From: Anaerolineales bacterium
Lineage (GTDB): Bacteria > Chloroflexota > Anaerolineae > 4572-78 > J111
DNA: 64,000 nt
NCBI GenBank assembly: GCA_015075185.1
Contig: JABTUW010000001.1
Location: 682,001 to 746,000 of the forward strand
Direction: 5' to 3'
Each line of letters begins with the position of its first letter. The stretch's first letter is position 1. Made by a program: the position numbers and the translations under genes. Below the pieces are notes generated by a model. The model searched no databases. It was not told where the DNA came from and saw only the letters and a list, made by a program, of their open reading frames with translations. Positions 26,001 through 35,783 of this stretch are shown here, one piece after another.

Positions 26001-27194
26001 ATGCCCCGCAAAATCCTGCACCTTGATCTGGATGCTTTTTTCTGCGCCGTCGAAGAACAGCGCGACCCCGGCCTGCGCGGTAAAGCCTTCGCCGTCGGCG
26101 GGCGGCCCGACCAGCGCGGAGTGGTCGCTTCCTGCTCCTATGCCGCTCGCCGCTTTGGCATTCGCTCGGCCATGCCCATGAGCCGGGCGGTCAAGCTCTG
26201 TCCTCAGCTCATCATTGTCTCCTCTCACTTCGACCTTTACCGCGCCGCTTCGCAGGAGGTAATGGCCCGGCTGCACCAACTGACGCCCCTGGTCGAACAG
26301 CTCTCGATTGACGAAGCCTTCCTCGATGTCTCCGGCCTGCCCGAACCGGCTGAGGCACTGGCCCGCCGTTTACAGGCGACTATCAATACTGAACTGAATT
26401 TACCTTGTTCCCTGGGTGTCGCCACCAACAAATTGGTGGCCAAGATTGCCAATGACATCGGCAAATCCGCCGCCCATTCCGGCCGGCCGCCCAATGCCTT
26501 GCAGGTCGTCGCACCCGGCCAGGAAGCCGCTTTCCTGGCGCCCCTGCCGGTCGAGTCGTTGTGGGGGGTTGGTCCCAAAACTGCCGAGCGGCTGCACGGG
26601 CTGGGGCTGCGAACCATCGGCGAGCTGGCCCGCTGGCCGGAAGCCGATCTGGTTCACCGCTTTGGTCAGCACGGCTACGATTTGGCCCGCCATGCCAAAG
26701 GTCTCGACGAGCGGCCGGTGGTAACAGAACACGAGGCCAAATCTATCAGCCAGGAAGTGACCTTTGTCAAAGATGTCACCGATGGTCCCCGCTTGCAGGA
26801 GACGCTGCGCCGGCAGTCCGAGCAGGTGGGCTACCAACTGCGGCGCAAGGGCTTGAGCGGAACGACAGTCAAGCTGAAACTGCGCTGGGCCGACTTCACC
26901 ACCCTGACCCGGCAGGTCACCTTAGAGCGGCCAACCAACCTGGACGACGACATCTACGCCGCAGCCTTACAGTTGTTCGAGAAGCATTGGCCGCCGGGCA
27001 AGCGGGTGCGGCTGATCGGCGTTGGCGTCAGCGGCCTGGAGACAGCGGCCTACCAGTTGGGTTTATGGAGCGACCCCGAGCAGGAGCAGTCTCGCCGCTT
27101 GCAGCCGGTGCTGGATGAACTGCGGGAGCGCTTTGGCCGGCAGGCCATTCAGCGCGGCAGCCAGTTGCACCGGGATAGCGCCGAGGAAGCATAA
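26001..27194 (+). CDS. dinB: DNA polymerase IV (Y family)
   Basis: 397 residues from the ATG at 26001, which has GGAG upstream; the frame is open 18 codons earlier without a good start. Catalytic motifs are intact: HLDLDAFF (Asp9) and SIDEAF (Asp104, Glu105). The helix-hairpin-helix segment (LWGVGPKTAERLHGLGL) and the little-finger domain also read normally. It is a translesion polymerase, usually part of the SOS response. No convincing LexA-type box was found directly upstream. A truncated dnaE2 lies 2 kb away on the other strand, so a former mutagenic repair cassette is possible. Confidence 0.96.
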   Translation: MPRKILHLDLDAFFCAVEEQRDPGLRGKAFAVGGRPDQRGVVASCSYAARRFGIRSAMPMSRAVKLCPQLIIVSSHFDLYRAASQEVMARLHQLTPLVEQLSIDEAFLDVSGLPEPAEALARRLQATINTELNLPCSLGVATNKLVAKIANDIGKSAAHSGRPPNALQVVAPGQEAAFLAPLPVESLWGVGPKTAERLHGLGLRTIGELARWPEADLVHRFGQHGYDLARHAKGLDERPVVTEHEAKSISQEVTFVKDVTDGPRLQETLRRQSEQVGYQLRRKGLSGTTVKLKLRWADFTTLTRQVTLERPTNLDDDIYAAALQLFEKHWPPGKRVRLIGVGVSGLETAAYQLGLWSDPEQEQSRRLQPVLDELRERFGRQAIQRGSQLHRDSAEEA

Positions 27195-27313
27195 CCGCTC
27201 TGATGAGGGAAGCGCTTTCACTCCTCGGCCTTGTCCGGGATCAGATAATTCCTGGGAATTGAGTAAAATATACTACCTGAATGGAAGAAGATCGTCCCGC
27301 TGCGGGCTAAGCG

Positions 27314-28468
27314 ATGAACCTTTTTAGCCTCCCTAAACTGATCCTCTTCATCCTCTACCTGGTCCTGGCCCTCCCCCTCGGCCTGTTTGCCGCCTGGTTC
27401 CTCTTCCGGGCGCAAACATGGACGGGCGTCGGCCTGTCCGTGCTGGCCATCCTGGGAGTGTTCCTTCCGGTTCCCCTGGCGTTCTGGTTGAGCCAGCCAG
27501 CGCAGCGGCCGGGCTGGGGCTGGATGAGCCTGCTGCTGGCCCTGGCCAGCGCCAGTCTCCTGGGCCTGATCCTCTGGCAGACCCCTGACGGTGTTCCTGC
27601 GCCCGGGTCGCCGGTGCAGCACCGCTTTGTCCGGCCGGTCAGCTTTCCGCGCTATACCATTGCCAATATTGTCCCCGAAATCGAGCAGATCAACCTCGGC
27701 TTTGTCGTCACACCCTACCTGGACCGGCTCTTTACTACCGAGCAAGCCCAGCGCGTCGCCCCCTTTACCCTGGCCCTGTACCGGGAAATGGAAAGCGACC
27801 CTAACTTCCACCAGCTCGGCTCGGTCATGGGCTGGGCTTATGCCGAGGTGATCCACCTGCCCTTTGAGGTGGGCCATTACTATCTCTACATCCCCAAAAA
27901 CCGGCCGGCTGGGCCACTGCCAGCACTTGCCTTCTTGCACGGCAGCTTCGGCAACTTCAAAACCTACACCTGGGTCTGGTCCAAACTGGCCGAACGAGAG
28001 GGCCTGGTTATCATCGCTCCCAGCTATGGCTTTGGCAACTGGCGCTCGGCCGACAGTGTGACCCTGATCTCGCAGGTCCTGACCGATGCTGCCACTCAAG
28101 TCGAGCTTGATCCCGACCGTTTATATCTGGCTGGATTATCAAATGGTGGCTTGGGTGTCTCTCGTCTGGCCTCGGCCCAGCCGGAAAAGTTTCGAGGGCT
28201 GATCTTTCTTTCGCCGGTGATGGAAGCTGACCTGGTTGGTAGTCCCGTCTTTCATCAAGCCTGGCACGAGCGGCCGGTCCTGGTCATCACCGGGGCAGCG
28301 GATGAGCGGATTCCGTTGAGCTATGTCCAGCAGCGTATAGCTGTTTTCAAGGCAGGCGGGGTGGCCGTCACCGAGCGGGTCTATCCCGGCGAGACTCACT
28401 TCTTGTTCTTCTCCCAGCCGGAAGCGGTCTTATCTGACATTTCAGCCTGGCTGGCGACGGCCGAATAA
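27314..28468 (+). CDS. Membrane-anchored alpha/beta hydrolase
   Basis: 384 residues. Three hydrophobic segments fill the first 85 residues (LILFILYLVLALPLGLFAAW, WTGVGLSVLAILGVFLPVPL, WMSLLLALASASLLGLILW). A serine hydrolase domain follows: FLHGSFGNF as oxyanion region, GLSNGG with the nucleophile, GAADERIP with the acid, and GETHFLF with the histidine. The triad is complete. The fold resembles esterases and dienelactone hydrolases, and the substrate is unknown. The catalytic domain probably faces the outside of the membrane. There is about 120 bases between dinB and this gene, so it may have its own promoter. Confidence 0.82.
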   Translation: MNLFSLPKLILFILYLVLALPLGLFAAWFLFRAQTWTGVGLSVLAILGVFLPVPLAFWLSQPAQRPGWGWMSLLLALASASLLGLILWQTPDGVPAPGSPVQHRFVRPVSFPRYTIANIVPEIEQINLGFVVTPYLDRLFTTEQAQRVAPFTLALYREMESDPNFHQLGSVMGWAYAEVIHLPFEVGHYYLYIPKNRPAGPLPALAFLHGSFGNFKTYTWVWSKLAEREGLVIIAPSYGFGNWRSADSVTLISQVLTDAATQVELDPDRLYLAGLSNGGLGVSRLASAQPEKFRGLIFLSPVMEADLVGSPVFHQAWHERPVLVITGAADERIPLSYVQQRIAVFKAGGVAVTERVYPGETHFLFFSQPEAVLSDISAWLATAE

Positions 28469-28483
28469 CTATTCCCACTGCCG

Positions 28484-29103
28484 TTACCTCAACGCGGGGG
28501 ATAACGGGTCTTTTAGGTGGTGGATCAACTCTAGAGAAAAACCGGTGAGGGACGGCAGAATCAGATCGGCCAGGTTGAGCTTTTCAGGCGCAGCCGGGAA
28601 CCGGGGATCGGGGACGGCAATCACTTTCATCCCGGCTTGACCCCCAGCCGTTTGGCCGTTTCCAGATAAACATCCGGCGCAGGTTTGCCCGCTCCTACCT
28701 CATCGGCAGCCAAGATGACCTGGAACTTGCCCCGCAGCGCGGCATCAGTTGCGACCGCATCAATCAAGGCCGGGTGTGAACCGGAGGCCAGCGCTGTCGG
28801 ATAATGTTGCGCGGCCAATTGGACCGCCTCAACCGCCCCAGGAAAGTAAGGGATGCCTGTCTGATAAAGCGCGAGCATCCGGGCAATAACTTGATCCTGC
28901 ACCTCTTGCCGGGAAAGGGTGAGTTCCAGGCGGTTAATCATATAATCAGCCCAGGCTTGGGTACTCACCCCCATCACAGCCTGGTGATCGTCTTTGTTCC
29001 ACTCTTTGCCCACTGCCTCGGCCATCCCTTTGCGGGCCTTGTCCCACACCGGTTCCGAGTCGACGAGCAGGCCATCCATATCAAAAATAACAGCTTCAAT
29101 CAT
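28484..29103 (-). pseudogene. HAD-superfamily phosphatase with an internal deletion
   Basis: Starts at the ATG at 29103 with MIEAVIFDMDGLLVDSEP, the HAD motif I, and continues normally through GAGKPAPDVYLETAKRLGVKPG before stopping at 28627. The C-terminal end continues in another frame right after (MKVIAVPDPRFPAAPEK) to a stop at 28484. The segment that should lie between, containing the conserved FEDS-x-G-I motif, is missing. The join falls at GCCGGG, a short sequence expected on both sides of the loss (KPG and AGM codons). A deletion of roughly 50 bases between short direct repeats fits. Without the motif the enzyme should be inactive. Confidence 0.8.
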
Positions 29104-29174
29104 GCTCCAAGTGCCTTTCAAGCGAGTATTAGAATGGATAGGTTTTACCACAGTTTGCTTCTGAAGGCCACCCA

Positions 29175-31060
29175 TTATGATGATTTGGTTGGTGAGGAGT
29201 GGGGCCCTGCAAATGCTGCCACTCGAAGCGCTAACAAATTGATGACTCCGCTCTCTCGTTGCACCGTTCCCTCGACGAGCAATAAATGACTGGTGTGTAG
29301 TAGCCGCCGGTGGCGGACATAAATCTGCGGCCGGACAATGACATCCAGCAGGCCGGTCTCGTCTTCCAACGTGAGGAAATGAAAACCCTTTGCGGTCGGC
29401 GGACTCTGGTGAACTACCAACAAACCTGCTGCCCGCACTCGCCCTCCGGCCAGACAATTGGCTAATTCCTGGATACTCAAAATACCCTGTTGGCTCAGCC
29501 AATCGCGATAATGGGCCAGCACGTGTTCGCCGGTTGATAAGCCCAGTATCTCAACTTCAGCCAGCATCGTCTCTTCTCGTGAGAGGGATGGCAAAGGGAT
29601 ATTTTCCTGCGGGAAAACCAGATCCAGTTCCTCTTCCTGGTAGCGTAGCTGTCCCAATTCCCACAACAGCTTCCGGCGGGGGATGCCCCAGCCATCCATG
29701 GCCCCTACCAGAATCAGATTCTCCACCATCCGTCGGGGAAGCTGCGTGCGCCGACAAAAGTCAGCCAGGCCGGTAAAGGAACGGGCCTGACGGACCTCTT
29801 CTAGCCGGGTGATCCCCCCTTCTCCCAAACCGGCAATGTAATTGAAGCCGAGGCGAATAGCTCCCTGCTCAACCGTACACCGGTTCCGGCTGCGATCGAT
29901 ATCCACCGGCAGCACCTTAATCCCCCGCCGGTGAGCGTCGCCGACCAAAACAGCCGGATTCCAAAACCCAAGGGGCTGGTTGTTGAGGAGGGCGCATAGG
30001 AAGTGGACCGGATAGTAACGCTTCAACCAGGCCGATTGGTAGACCAGCACCACAAACGCGGCCGCGTGGCTCTTGGCAAAGGCATAACCGCCAAAGGCGC
30101 GGAGCTGCTCAAAGACGGACTCGGCCACTGCCAATGACACGCCGTTTGCCTGAGCGCCGTTCAGAAACGTCTCGCGAAAACGTTGGATTTTTATATCTGC
30201 TTGCTTGATCCCCAAAGCCCGGCGCAGTTGTTCCCCCTGACCGGGAGTAAAACCGGCCAGATCGTGGGCCACTTTGAGTACCTGCTCTTGAAAAAGAATA
30301 ACGCCAAGTGTCTCGGCCAGGGCTACCTCTAACCTGGGATGGAGATAAGTTACCGGCTCCAGCCCTAACCGGCGGCGCATATAGGGCTGCACCATATTGC
30401 CCTGAATGGGACCAGGCCGGATCAGAGAAATCGTCACCATCAAATCATTAAAACAACCCGGCTTAAGCCGGGGCAAGATTTGGACTTGGGCCCGAGACTC
30501 AACTTGAAAAACCCCGATCGTGTCGGCGCTGGCAATCATGGCGTAGACGGCCGGATCATCAAACCTCAGACGGTCTAATTCAGGCGCTTGCCCGGTTAGC
30601 TCGGTGATAATGGCCTCGGCTTCGGCCAAAGCCGAAAGCATACGCAAGCCCAGCAAATCGATCTTGACCAGTTCGACCGTTTCGAGGGCCTCTTTGTCCC
30701 ATTGAACGACAAATCGCTCCGGCATGGCGGCTGGCTCTGTGGGCACTCGTTCAATGATCGGTGAACCGGTCACGATCATGCCCCCATTGTGCAGGCCCAA
30801 ATGCCGGGGGAAGCCTTCAAGCTGCCGGCAGAGGTCTCTCGCTAAAGACAACAAGGTTTCAGCCTCATCGGTTTGAGACGCTTCGGCCAAAATAGGTGTG
30901 CTTGGTCCTAACAACAGCGGGGGTAATCCCAGAACCTGGCCCACGTCTCGCCAGGCGCTGCGCTGGCGGTAGGTGACGAACGTACAAGCCATCGCGGCAT
31001 GTTCAAGACCATATTTTGGTAAACATATTTTATGTGGAATAAAAATTCGGTGTCAAGATC
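29175..31060 (-). pseudogene. dnaE2: Truncated error-prone DNA polymerase (DnaE2/ImuC)
   Basis: The long open part (29175-30992, 605 residues) matches the C-terminal 60% of DnaE2: FVTYRQRSAWRDVGQVLGLP, VKIDLLGL with the third catalytic Asp, SLIRPGPIQG, FGGYAFAKSHAAAF, and the C-terminal OB-fold. Upstream sequence (IDLDTEFLF...YVYQ) carries the first two catalytic Asp residues but lies in another frame. One extra A at 31014-31017 (T on the plus strand) restores YVYQKYGLEHAAM. The PHP domain and first 350 to 400 residues are absent, because the homology ends where the FtsX-type permease gene stops. Even with the frame repaired the enzyme would be truncated. Confidence 0.85.
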
Positions 31061-33474
31061 TATACATAGGCCAAACTCTCGCGGACGCTGATCCGAGTAG
31101 CGGTGCGCGCCGGCAGTATAGAGGCCAGCGTGGAAATGACCAGAATAACCACCAGCCAGGTCAAGACCGCCAGGTAGTTGTACTGATAATCCAGGTTGGC
31201 ATCGAACATGACCTGGCCCAGAGCGTTGGCCAGCAGGCGGGCCAGGACAAAAGAGAGCGGTACGGCCAACAGCCAACTCAACAAGCCCTGCAATATCCCT
31301 TCCATAACAAACATCCCCATGATCGCGCCCGAACCCGCCCCGATAGCCCGCATCACCCCAATTTCTCGCGTCCGCTCGACGACGCCAATGGACAGCGCGC
31401 CCATCAAGCTGATGCCGCCAACCCCCGCTACAATGAGGGCCAGGGCCAAGAGCATCGTGGTCGTTATGCTGAACTGGCTCACGGCCTCGGTTCGGGCTTG
31501 GTGAGTGGTATTGGCTTCAAAGGAGGTAATGATCTCCATATTCCGATCTTCGAACAGATTCTTGAGTTGGGTGTAAATCTTGTCAATGGTGGCCGGGTCC
31601 TGGCTGGTCGTCCGCACCAGCAGCCGGTTGCCTTCGTTGTACTGCTTGGTTGCCGTGGCGAAGGCCTCCAGCGGCGCGTAAATCGGGGTCGGGCCGAAGG
31701 CATCGTTAAAAATAAGCTGGTAGATGCCGATGACTTGCCATTCGGCATCCCCTAACTCAAACAGGTTCAAGGTAATGGTGTCGCCCAGTTTGAGGTTGTT
31801 ATCGTCGGCGGTGTCCTTGCTGATGACGATGACCCGTCCATCCCCCGGCTGCAACCAGCGCCCGGCAATCATAAGCGGTTTATAGTAGGTGCTGCCCTGG
31901 GCCGGGATGCCGATCATCGCCGTTCCACTGCCAGCTTCTTTGAGACGCTGCCCCTGCTTCAAAATAGCCCCCCGCGCTTCGTACCACAATTCGGCATCGG
32001 CAACACCGGGTATTGAACGCAGCATACTCAGCACCCGATTTTGGGGCTGGGGTTCTTCAAAGCCAAAGCGTATCTCAAAGCGACGCCGGTTCAGGTCGGT
32101 CTCCAGGCTGTACATCAGCGAAGCAGAGAGGCTCATCACGACCAGGAACATGGTTCCGGCCCCGACCAGGACCAATTGGGTCAGGCTCAGCCGGCCTTTG
32201 CGCCGAAACATATTGCCCAGGGCGATGGCGTAAGCTGAGGAAAGTAAACGGTTGCCCATTCGTTCTACGGTCCGGTCGAGCCAGTTGGAGCCAAAGTCGC
32301 CGCCGATCCCATAGGTGGCGATAGCTGCTCGCACGGTCATGGCCGCGCCGCTGAGTACCGGCCACAGGGCTGCCAGCGCCGGGATGAGGGTGGCTGCCAG
32401 GGCTTGATAAATGACCGCCCGACTCGAAATCTGAAAGAGGTCATAATCAATATTGAAGATGTTCAAAAACCATTGGGTTAAGCTGAAAGCGACCAGCGCG
32501 CCCAGGGGCAGGGCGATGATGAAGGCCAGCAAGCCATAAATCAACACTGTCGATAGATAAATTTTGAGAATCACCCCGGTGGCGCCGCCAACGGCTTTGA
32601 TCAGACCAATCTGGTTGATCTGTTGGGTGATGAGGGCGGTCATGGTGTTGGTGACCAGGATAACGCTCATGAACAGAGAGATGACAGCCAGAATTTGCAA
32701 GACCAGGGTCAGACCCTCGACAAAGAGGCGTCCAAAATGTTCCTGCGGATCCTGGTAAAAGGTCCCAGTCACCCCCACACCCTCTTTGCCCAGCTGGTCT
32801 TTAATTTCCGAGGCCAGCTCGCGGGCCAATTCGGCACTGTAGGGCGTAACCCGAACCAGCAGCCCGTTAAATTCCCCCGCCGGAATATTGAACCGCTCCA
32901 TCCCCTGTGCATCGGTGAAAAAAACAGTATCGCCCCCGAATTGGGGTGGCTCGACAATGCCAAACCGGACTTTGCCGGTAATCGGCAGGGCCCGGTCGGT
33001 TTTGTCCAGCTCAAAGATGACCTCGTCGCCGATATCAAGGCCGAAGAATTGGCTGGATAGGCGCTCAATGGCCAGGTTATCTTTCTCCGGCCAGGCTCCT
33101 TCTTTCAATTGTAGGGTATTATACGTTTGATCTTCATAGTCAGCCCGCATCATCAGCCGGGCCGCCTGCCATTCCTCCTCCGGCTTGAGCTTATAGCGGA
33201 CCAGAACCTCATTCGTGACCTCAATGTCTTCCACCCCTTTGATATGTTTCAGCCGGTCGGCGGTACCCTGGTCAATCCGCTCATTCAAAGTCATCCAGAG
33301 GTGCGACGGCACGATGGCCTGGTGGGCTCGATCCAGCCCGGAGAGCAGTTGATCCACCATCCCAAAGACCGCGCCAATGGCAAACACCCCGGCGGCGATA
33401 CTGAGCACCGCCAGGCTGGTGCGAATTTTATTGCCCCATAGATCAAACCAAACTTTGCGCCAGATAACGCTCAT
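31060..33474 (-). CDS. FtsX-type ABC transporter permease
   Basis: 804 residues from the ATG at 33474, preceded by AAAAGGAAAG. The layout is that of a large two-FtsX-domain permease: an N-terminal membrane segment (LAVLSIAAGVFAIGAVFG), a periplasmic MacB-like domain, and a triple membrane block around ILAVISLFMSVILVTNTMTA. A second extracytoplasmic domain and a final triple block (MLLALALIVAGVGGISLMGA, ILQGLLSWLLAVPLSFVLA) follow. Such proteins couple to a LolD/MacB-like ATPase and export or extract lipoproteins or peptides. No ATPase gene lies nearby, so the partner must be elsewhere. A LuxR-type HTH gene lies just upstream in the same direction. The stop coincides with the broken edge of dnaE2. 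Confidence 0.9.
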   Translation of the reverse strand: MSVIWRKVWFDLWGNKIRTSLAVLSIAAGVFAIGAVFGMVDQLLSGLDRAHQAIVPSHLWMTLNERIDQGTADRLKHIKGVEDIEVTNEVLVRYKLKPEEEWQAARLMMRADYEDQTYNTLQLKEGAWPEKDNLAIERLSSQFFGLDIGDEVIFELDKTDRALPITGKVRFGIVEPPQFGGDTVFFTDAQGMERFNIPAGEFNGLLVRVTPYSAELARELASEIKDQLGKEGVGVTGTFYQDPQEHFGRLFVEGLTLVLQILAVISLFMSVILVTNTMTALITQQINQIGLIKAVGGATGVILKIYLSTVLIYGLLAFIIALPLGALVAFSLTQWFLNIFNIDYDLFQISSRAVIYQALAATLIPALAALWPVLSGAAMTVRAAIATYGIGGDFGSNWLDRTVERMGNRLLSSAYAIALGNMFRRKGRLSLTQLVLVGAGTMFLVVMSLSASLMYSLETDLNRRRFEIRFGFEEPQPQNRVLSMLRSIPGVADAELWYEARGAILKQGQRLKEAGSGTAMIGIPAQGSTYYKPLMIAGRWLQPGDGRVIVISKDTADDNNLKLGDTITLNLFELGDAEWQVIGIYQLIFNDAFGPTPIYAPLEAFATATKQYNEGNRLLVRTTSQDPATIDKIYTQLKNLFEDRNMEIITSFEANTTHQARTEAVSQFSITTTMLLALALIVAGVGGISLMGALSIGVVERTREIGVMRAIGAGSGAIMGMFVMEGILQGLLSWLLAVPLSFVLARLLANALGQVMFDANLDYQYNYLAVLTWLVVILVISTLASILPARTATRISVRESLAYV

Positions 33475-33494
33475 AACGATCTTTCCTTTTAGTT

Positions 33495-33800
33495 TTACCC
33501 CGGACTCCCTTCCCAATGTTGGCTCATAAAGTCGGGCTCGGGATTGAGGCCCAACTTACGCGCCTGCAAGGCGGCCCGGGTCCGGTTGTGTACGTTCAGC
33601 TTACCGAAGATATTGTAAACGTGTCGCTTGACCGTATTCTCAGTAATGTATAAGCGCCGGCCAATTTCCCGGTTTGGCACGCCGCAAGCGAGCCATTGGA
33701 GCACTTCCAATTCACGCTCGCTCAAGGGCTCAACCACAGGTTCAGGGTGGGAGGAAGTCCCATTGATGAAAATTCGGATTGAGTCCATTGGTTTTGACAT
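33495..33800 (-). CDS. Stand-alone LuxR-type HTH protein
   Basis: 101 residues consisting almost entirely of a GerE helix-turn-helix: LSERELEVLQWLACGVPNRE, then IGRRLYITENTVKRHVYNIF and GKLNVHNRTRAALQARKLGL. There is no receiver or ATPase sensor domain in front. ATG at 33800 follows AGAGGG, so this looks like a complete small gene rather than a clear fragment, but it could be the C-terminal remnant of a MalT-like regulator. It ends 20 bases before the permease start and may control it. Confidence 0.8.
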   Translation of the reverse strand: MSKPMDSIRIFINGTSSHPEPVVEPLSERELEVLQWLACGVPNREIGRRLYITENTVKRHVYNIFGKLNVHNRTRAALQARKLGLNPEPDFMSQHWEGSPG

Positions 33801-33873
33801 GAGTACCCTCTATTTGCTCGTCGTTCTTAATACTTGTCTTCTGCCTGAAGCCGCCGTTCCAGGTGAGGTTTGG

Positions 33874-34236
33874 TCAGTTGGCCTGGTATCGGTCTCGCTT
33901 CTTTGTGGCCCCAACAGCTTCCGCCACAGCTAGCCCGAGTATCGGGACTCCAAGGATGATTCCGAAGATCGGGCCAGGAAACGAGATGGCCGTCAAGAAC
34001 TCCGTTCTTATCAAGCCATAGACGACGCCGACGATGCCGCTCGCCGCAAGCAGTCCCGCGACGACCCAGGATCTGCGCTCCCGAGGCACAGCGAACGCAG
34101 CGGCCGCCAGGACGGCAACAGCGACGCCTGGCCATGGGGCAAGCCCGGCCTGCAGTGCCCCACCCATAGCTATGACGACAACGAACACGAGGAGCGTTGC
34201 GGCAGCTAGTCCAACTGCCAGCATGGTCTTGGCCAT
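33874..34236 (-). CDS. Small membrane protein with about four membrane helices
   Basis: About 120 residues from the ATG at 34236, which has AGAGG eight bases upstream. Hydrophobic segments are MLAVGLAAATLLVFVVVIAM, GVAVAVLAAAAFAV, WVVAGLLAASGIVGVVYGLI and FGIILGVPILGLAVAEAV. The tail is short and basic (TKKRDRYQAN). No family is recognised. It follows the ECF sigma factor and the DUF6223-like gene in the same direction and may belong to that sigma factor's cluster. Confidence 0.7.
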   Translation of the reverse strand: MAKTMLAVGLAAATLLVFVVVIAMGGALQAGLAPWPGVAVAVLAAAAFAVPRERRSWVVAGLLAASGIVGVVYGLIRTEFLTAISFPGPIFGIILGVPILGLAVAEAVGATKKRDRYQAN

Positions 34237-34349
34237 AGAACAACCTCTTTCAAAGCTCATCGCTGTGCAGGCTCGAACAACTCTATCGAATTGCCGTCTC
34301 AGTAGTATCGAAGCTTATCGAGCGCCGCGCACGTCTCGGGCCAGCCAGG

Positions 34350-34778
34350 TCAGCCGGTGCGGCCGGAGCGGGTCAGAGCCAGCCCACCGAGGACCATGCC
34401 GATCAGCCCCAGCACCAAGGCCCCGGCGGCACCGACTACTCCGTTGCCGGTGCCGGGACCACCGTTGGCGACGGCCAAATTCAGCCCGCCGTTGACCACG
34501 GCGATCAGCCCCGCCACCAGGGGCACGATGGCTCCGAGGCGCCCGGAGGCGGCACTGAAACGACTGGTGGGGCGAGCCAGAGCCAGCCCACCGAGGACCA
34601 CGCCGACCAGCGCCAGTACAGCGGCCGTAGTGGCCCAGAGTCGGCGGGGAGTCAGGCCAGGAACCGTGATGGCGGCTGGCTCGGAAACCTGCGCGGCCAC
34701 CAGCACGGCGTGCATAAGCCCCGCGAACAGGGCGATTGCAACCAGGGCGACGAGAATAAGAGCGAAGATTCGTTTCAT
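34350..34778 (-). CDS. DUF6223-like membrane protein
   Basis: About 142 residues from the ATG at 34778, with AAAGGA upstream. An N-terminal signal-like helix (RIFALILVALVAIALFAGLM) is followed by LTPRRLWATTAAVLALVGVV, LGAIVPLVAGLIAVVNGGLN and VVGAAGALVLGLIGMVLGGL. This glycine-rich, internally similar pattern matches small DUF6223 proteins, known mainly from Actinobacteria. The function is unknown. It lies about 34 bases downstream of the ECF41 sigma factor gene, so joint expression is likely. Confidence 0.7.
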   Translation of the reverse strand: MKRIFALILVALVAIALFAGLMHAVLVAAQVSEPAAITVPGLTPRRLWATTAAVLALVGVVLGGLALARPTSRFSAASGRLGAIVPLVAGLIAVVNGGLNLAVANGGPGTGNGVVGAAGALVLGLIGMVLGGLALTRSGRTG

Positions 34779-34811
34779 AAGTTTTGTTCCTTTCATCGAA
34801 CGCTACGATGT

Positions 34812-35669
34812 CTATCCTTTCACCAAATGTTTGAGTTTGTCAGGATTATGTACGGCCCAGATTTGCTGAATCTGCCCGTTTTGAATATCCAGCACCGCTG
34901 TACCGGTGATTTTGTCTTTCACCCGGCCGACGATGCCCAGTTCACCGTTGATCAGCGCCAACTCTGCCCTGAAGCCGGCTGGAACCTGCTTCATGAGCCC
35001 GAGCAAGAACCGGGCTACCCGGTCGCGGCCAATGATGGGTCTGGTCGGTGCACCAACTTTGCCGCCGCCATCGGTGACACACACTACCTCTTCAGCCAAA
35101 AGTTGCTCCAGGCCAGCCAGGTCCCCCGTCTGGCAGGCGGCTAAGAACTGGGTCGTTATTTCCGTATGGGCTTTTGTCTGAACTTCAAAGCGCGGCCGGT
35201 GGTCGGTCAAATGCTTTTTGGCCCGGCTGAAGTACTGGCGGCAGGTGGCTGCCTTCTGGCCGATGATCGCCGCAATCTCCTCATAGTCATAGTTAAAGAC
35301 CTCCCGCAGGAGAAAAACAGCCCGCTCGTAGGGCGTCAGCTTTTCCAGCAGCACCAGGAAAGCCATCGAAATCGAGTCGAGCCTTTCGCTGGTTCGGACT
35401 GGTTCGTTGTCCGAGGTGATGAGCAACGGCTCTGGCAGCCAGGGACCAAGATATTGTTCACGCTGGATCCGGGCGGATTCGAGATAATTCAGGCAGAGCC
35501 GGGTGACGATGGTGCTCAGGTAGGCCTTGGGTGAGGCCACCTGGGCTTCATCGACCTGTCGAAAGCGCAAATACGTTTCCTGCACCATATCTTCGGCCTC
35601 ACTGACGCTGCCTACCATGCGGTAGGCGATCGCGAACAGGTAAGGGCGATGTGCTTCAAAAGTATCCAT
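34812..35669 (-). CDS. ECF41-group RNA polymerase sigma factor
   Basis: 285 residues from the ATG at 35669, with GGAGG six bases upstream. Sigma region 2 is FAIAYRMVGSVSEAEDMVQE and region 4 is LTPYERAVFLLREVFNYDYE followed by EIAAIIGQKAATCRQYFSRA. A SnoaL-like C-terminal extension carries the group's marks DGGGKV and NPDKL. In ECF41 proteins this extension regulates activity in place of a separate anti-sigma factor. The usual partner is a COG2128 oxidoreductase; here the following genes are small membrane proteins instead, which is unusual. Confidence 0.92.
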   Translation of the reverse strand: MDTFEAHRPYLFAIAYRMVGSVSEAEDMVQETYLRFRQVDEAQVASPKAYLSTIVTRLCLNYLESARIQREQYLGPWLPEPLLITSDNEPVRTSERLDSISMAFLVLLEKLTPYERAVFLLREVFNYDYEEIAAIIGQKAATCRQYFSRAKKHLTDHRPRFEVQTKAHTEITTQFLAACQTGDLAGLEQLLAEEVVCVTDGGGKVGAPTRPIIGRDRVARFLLGLMKQVPAGFRAELALINGELGIVGRVKDKITGTAVLDIQNGQIQQIWAVHNPDKLKHLVKG

Positions 35670-35783
35670 GATATTCCTCCGATAGTTGCGTTCATAATAG
35701 TAGACAGATGAGCACCCAGATTTGTGACAGTCCCGGTTAATTTGGGTTCGTATAAAGGGTGGTTTTGTGACATTACTCTTCAC

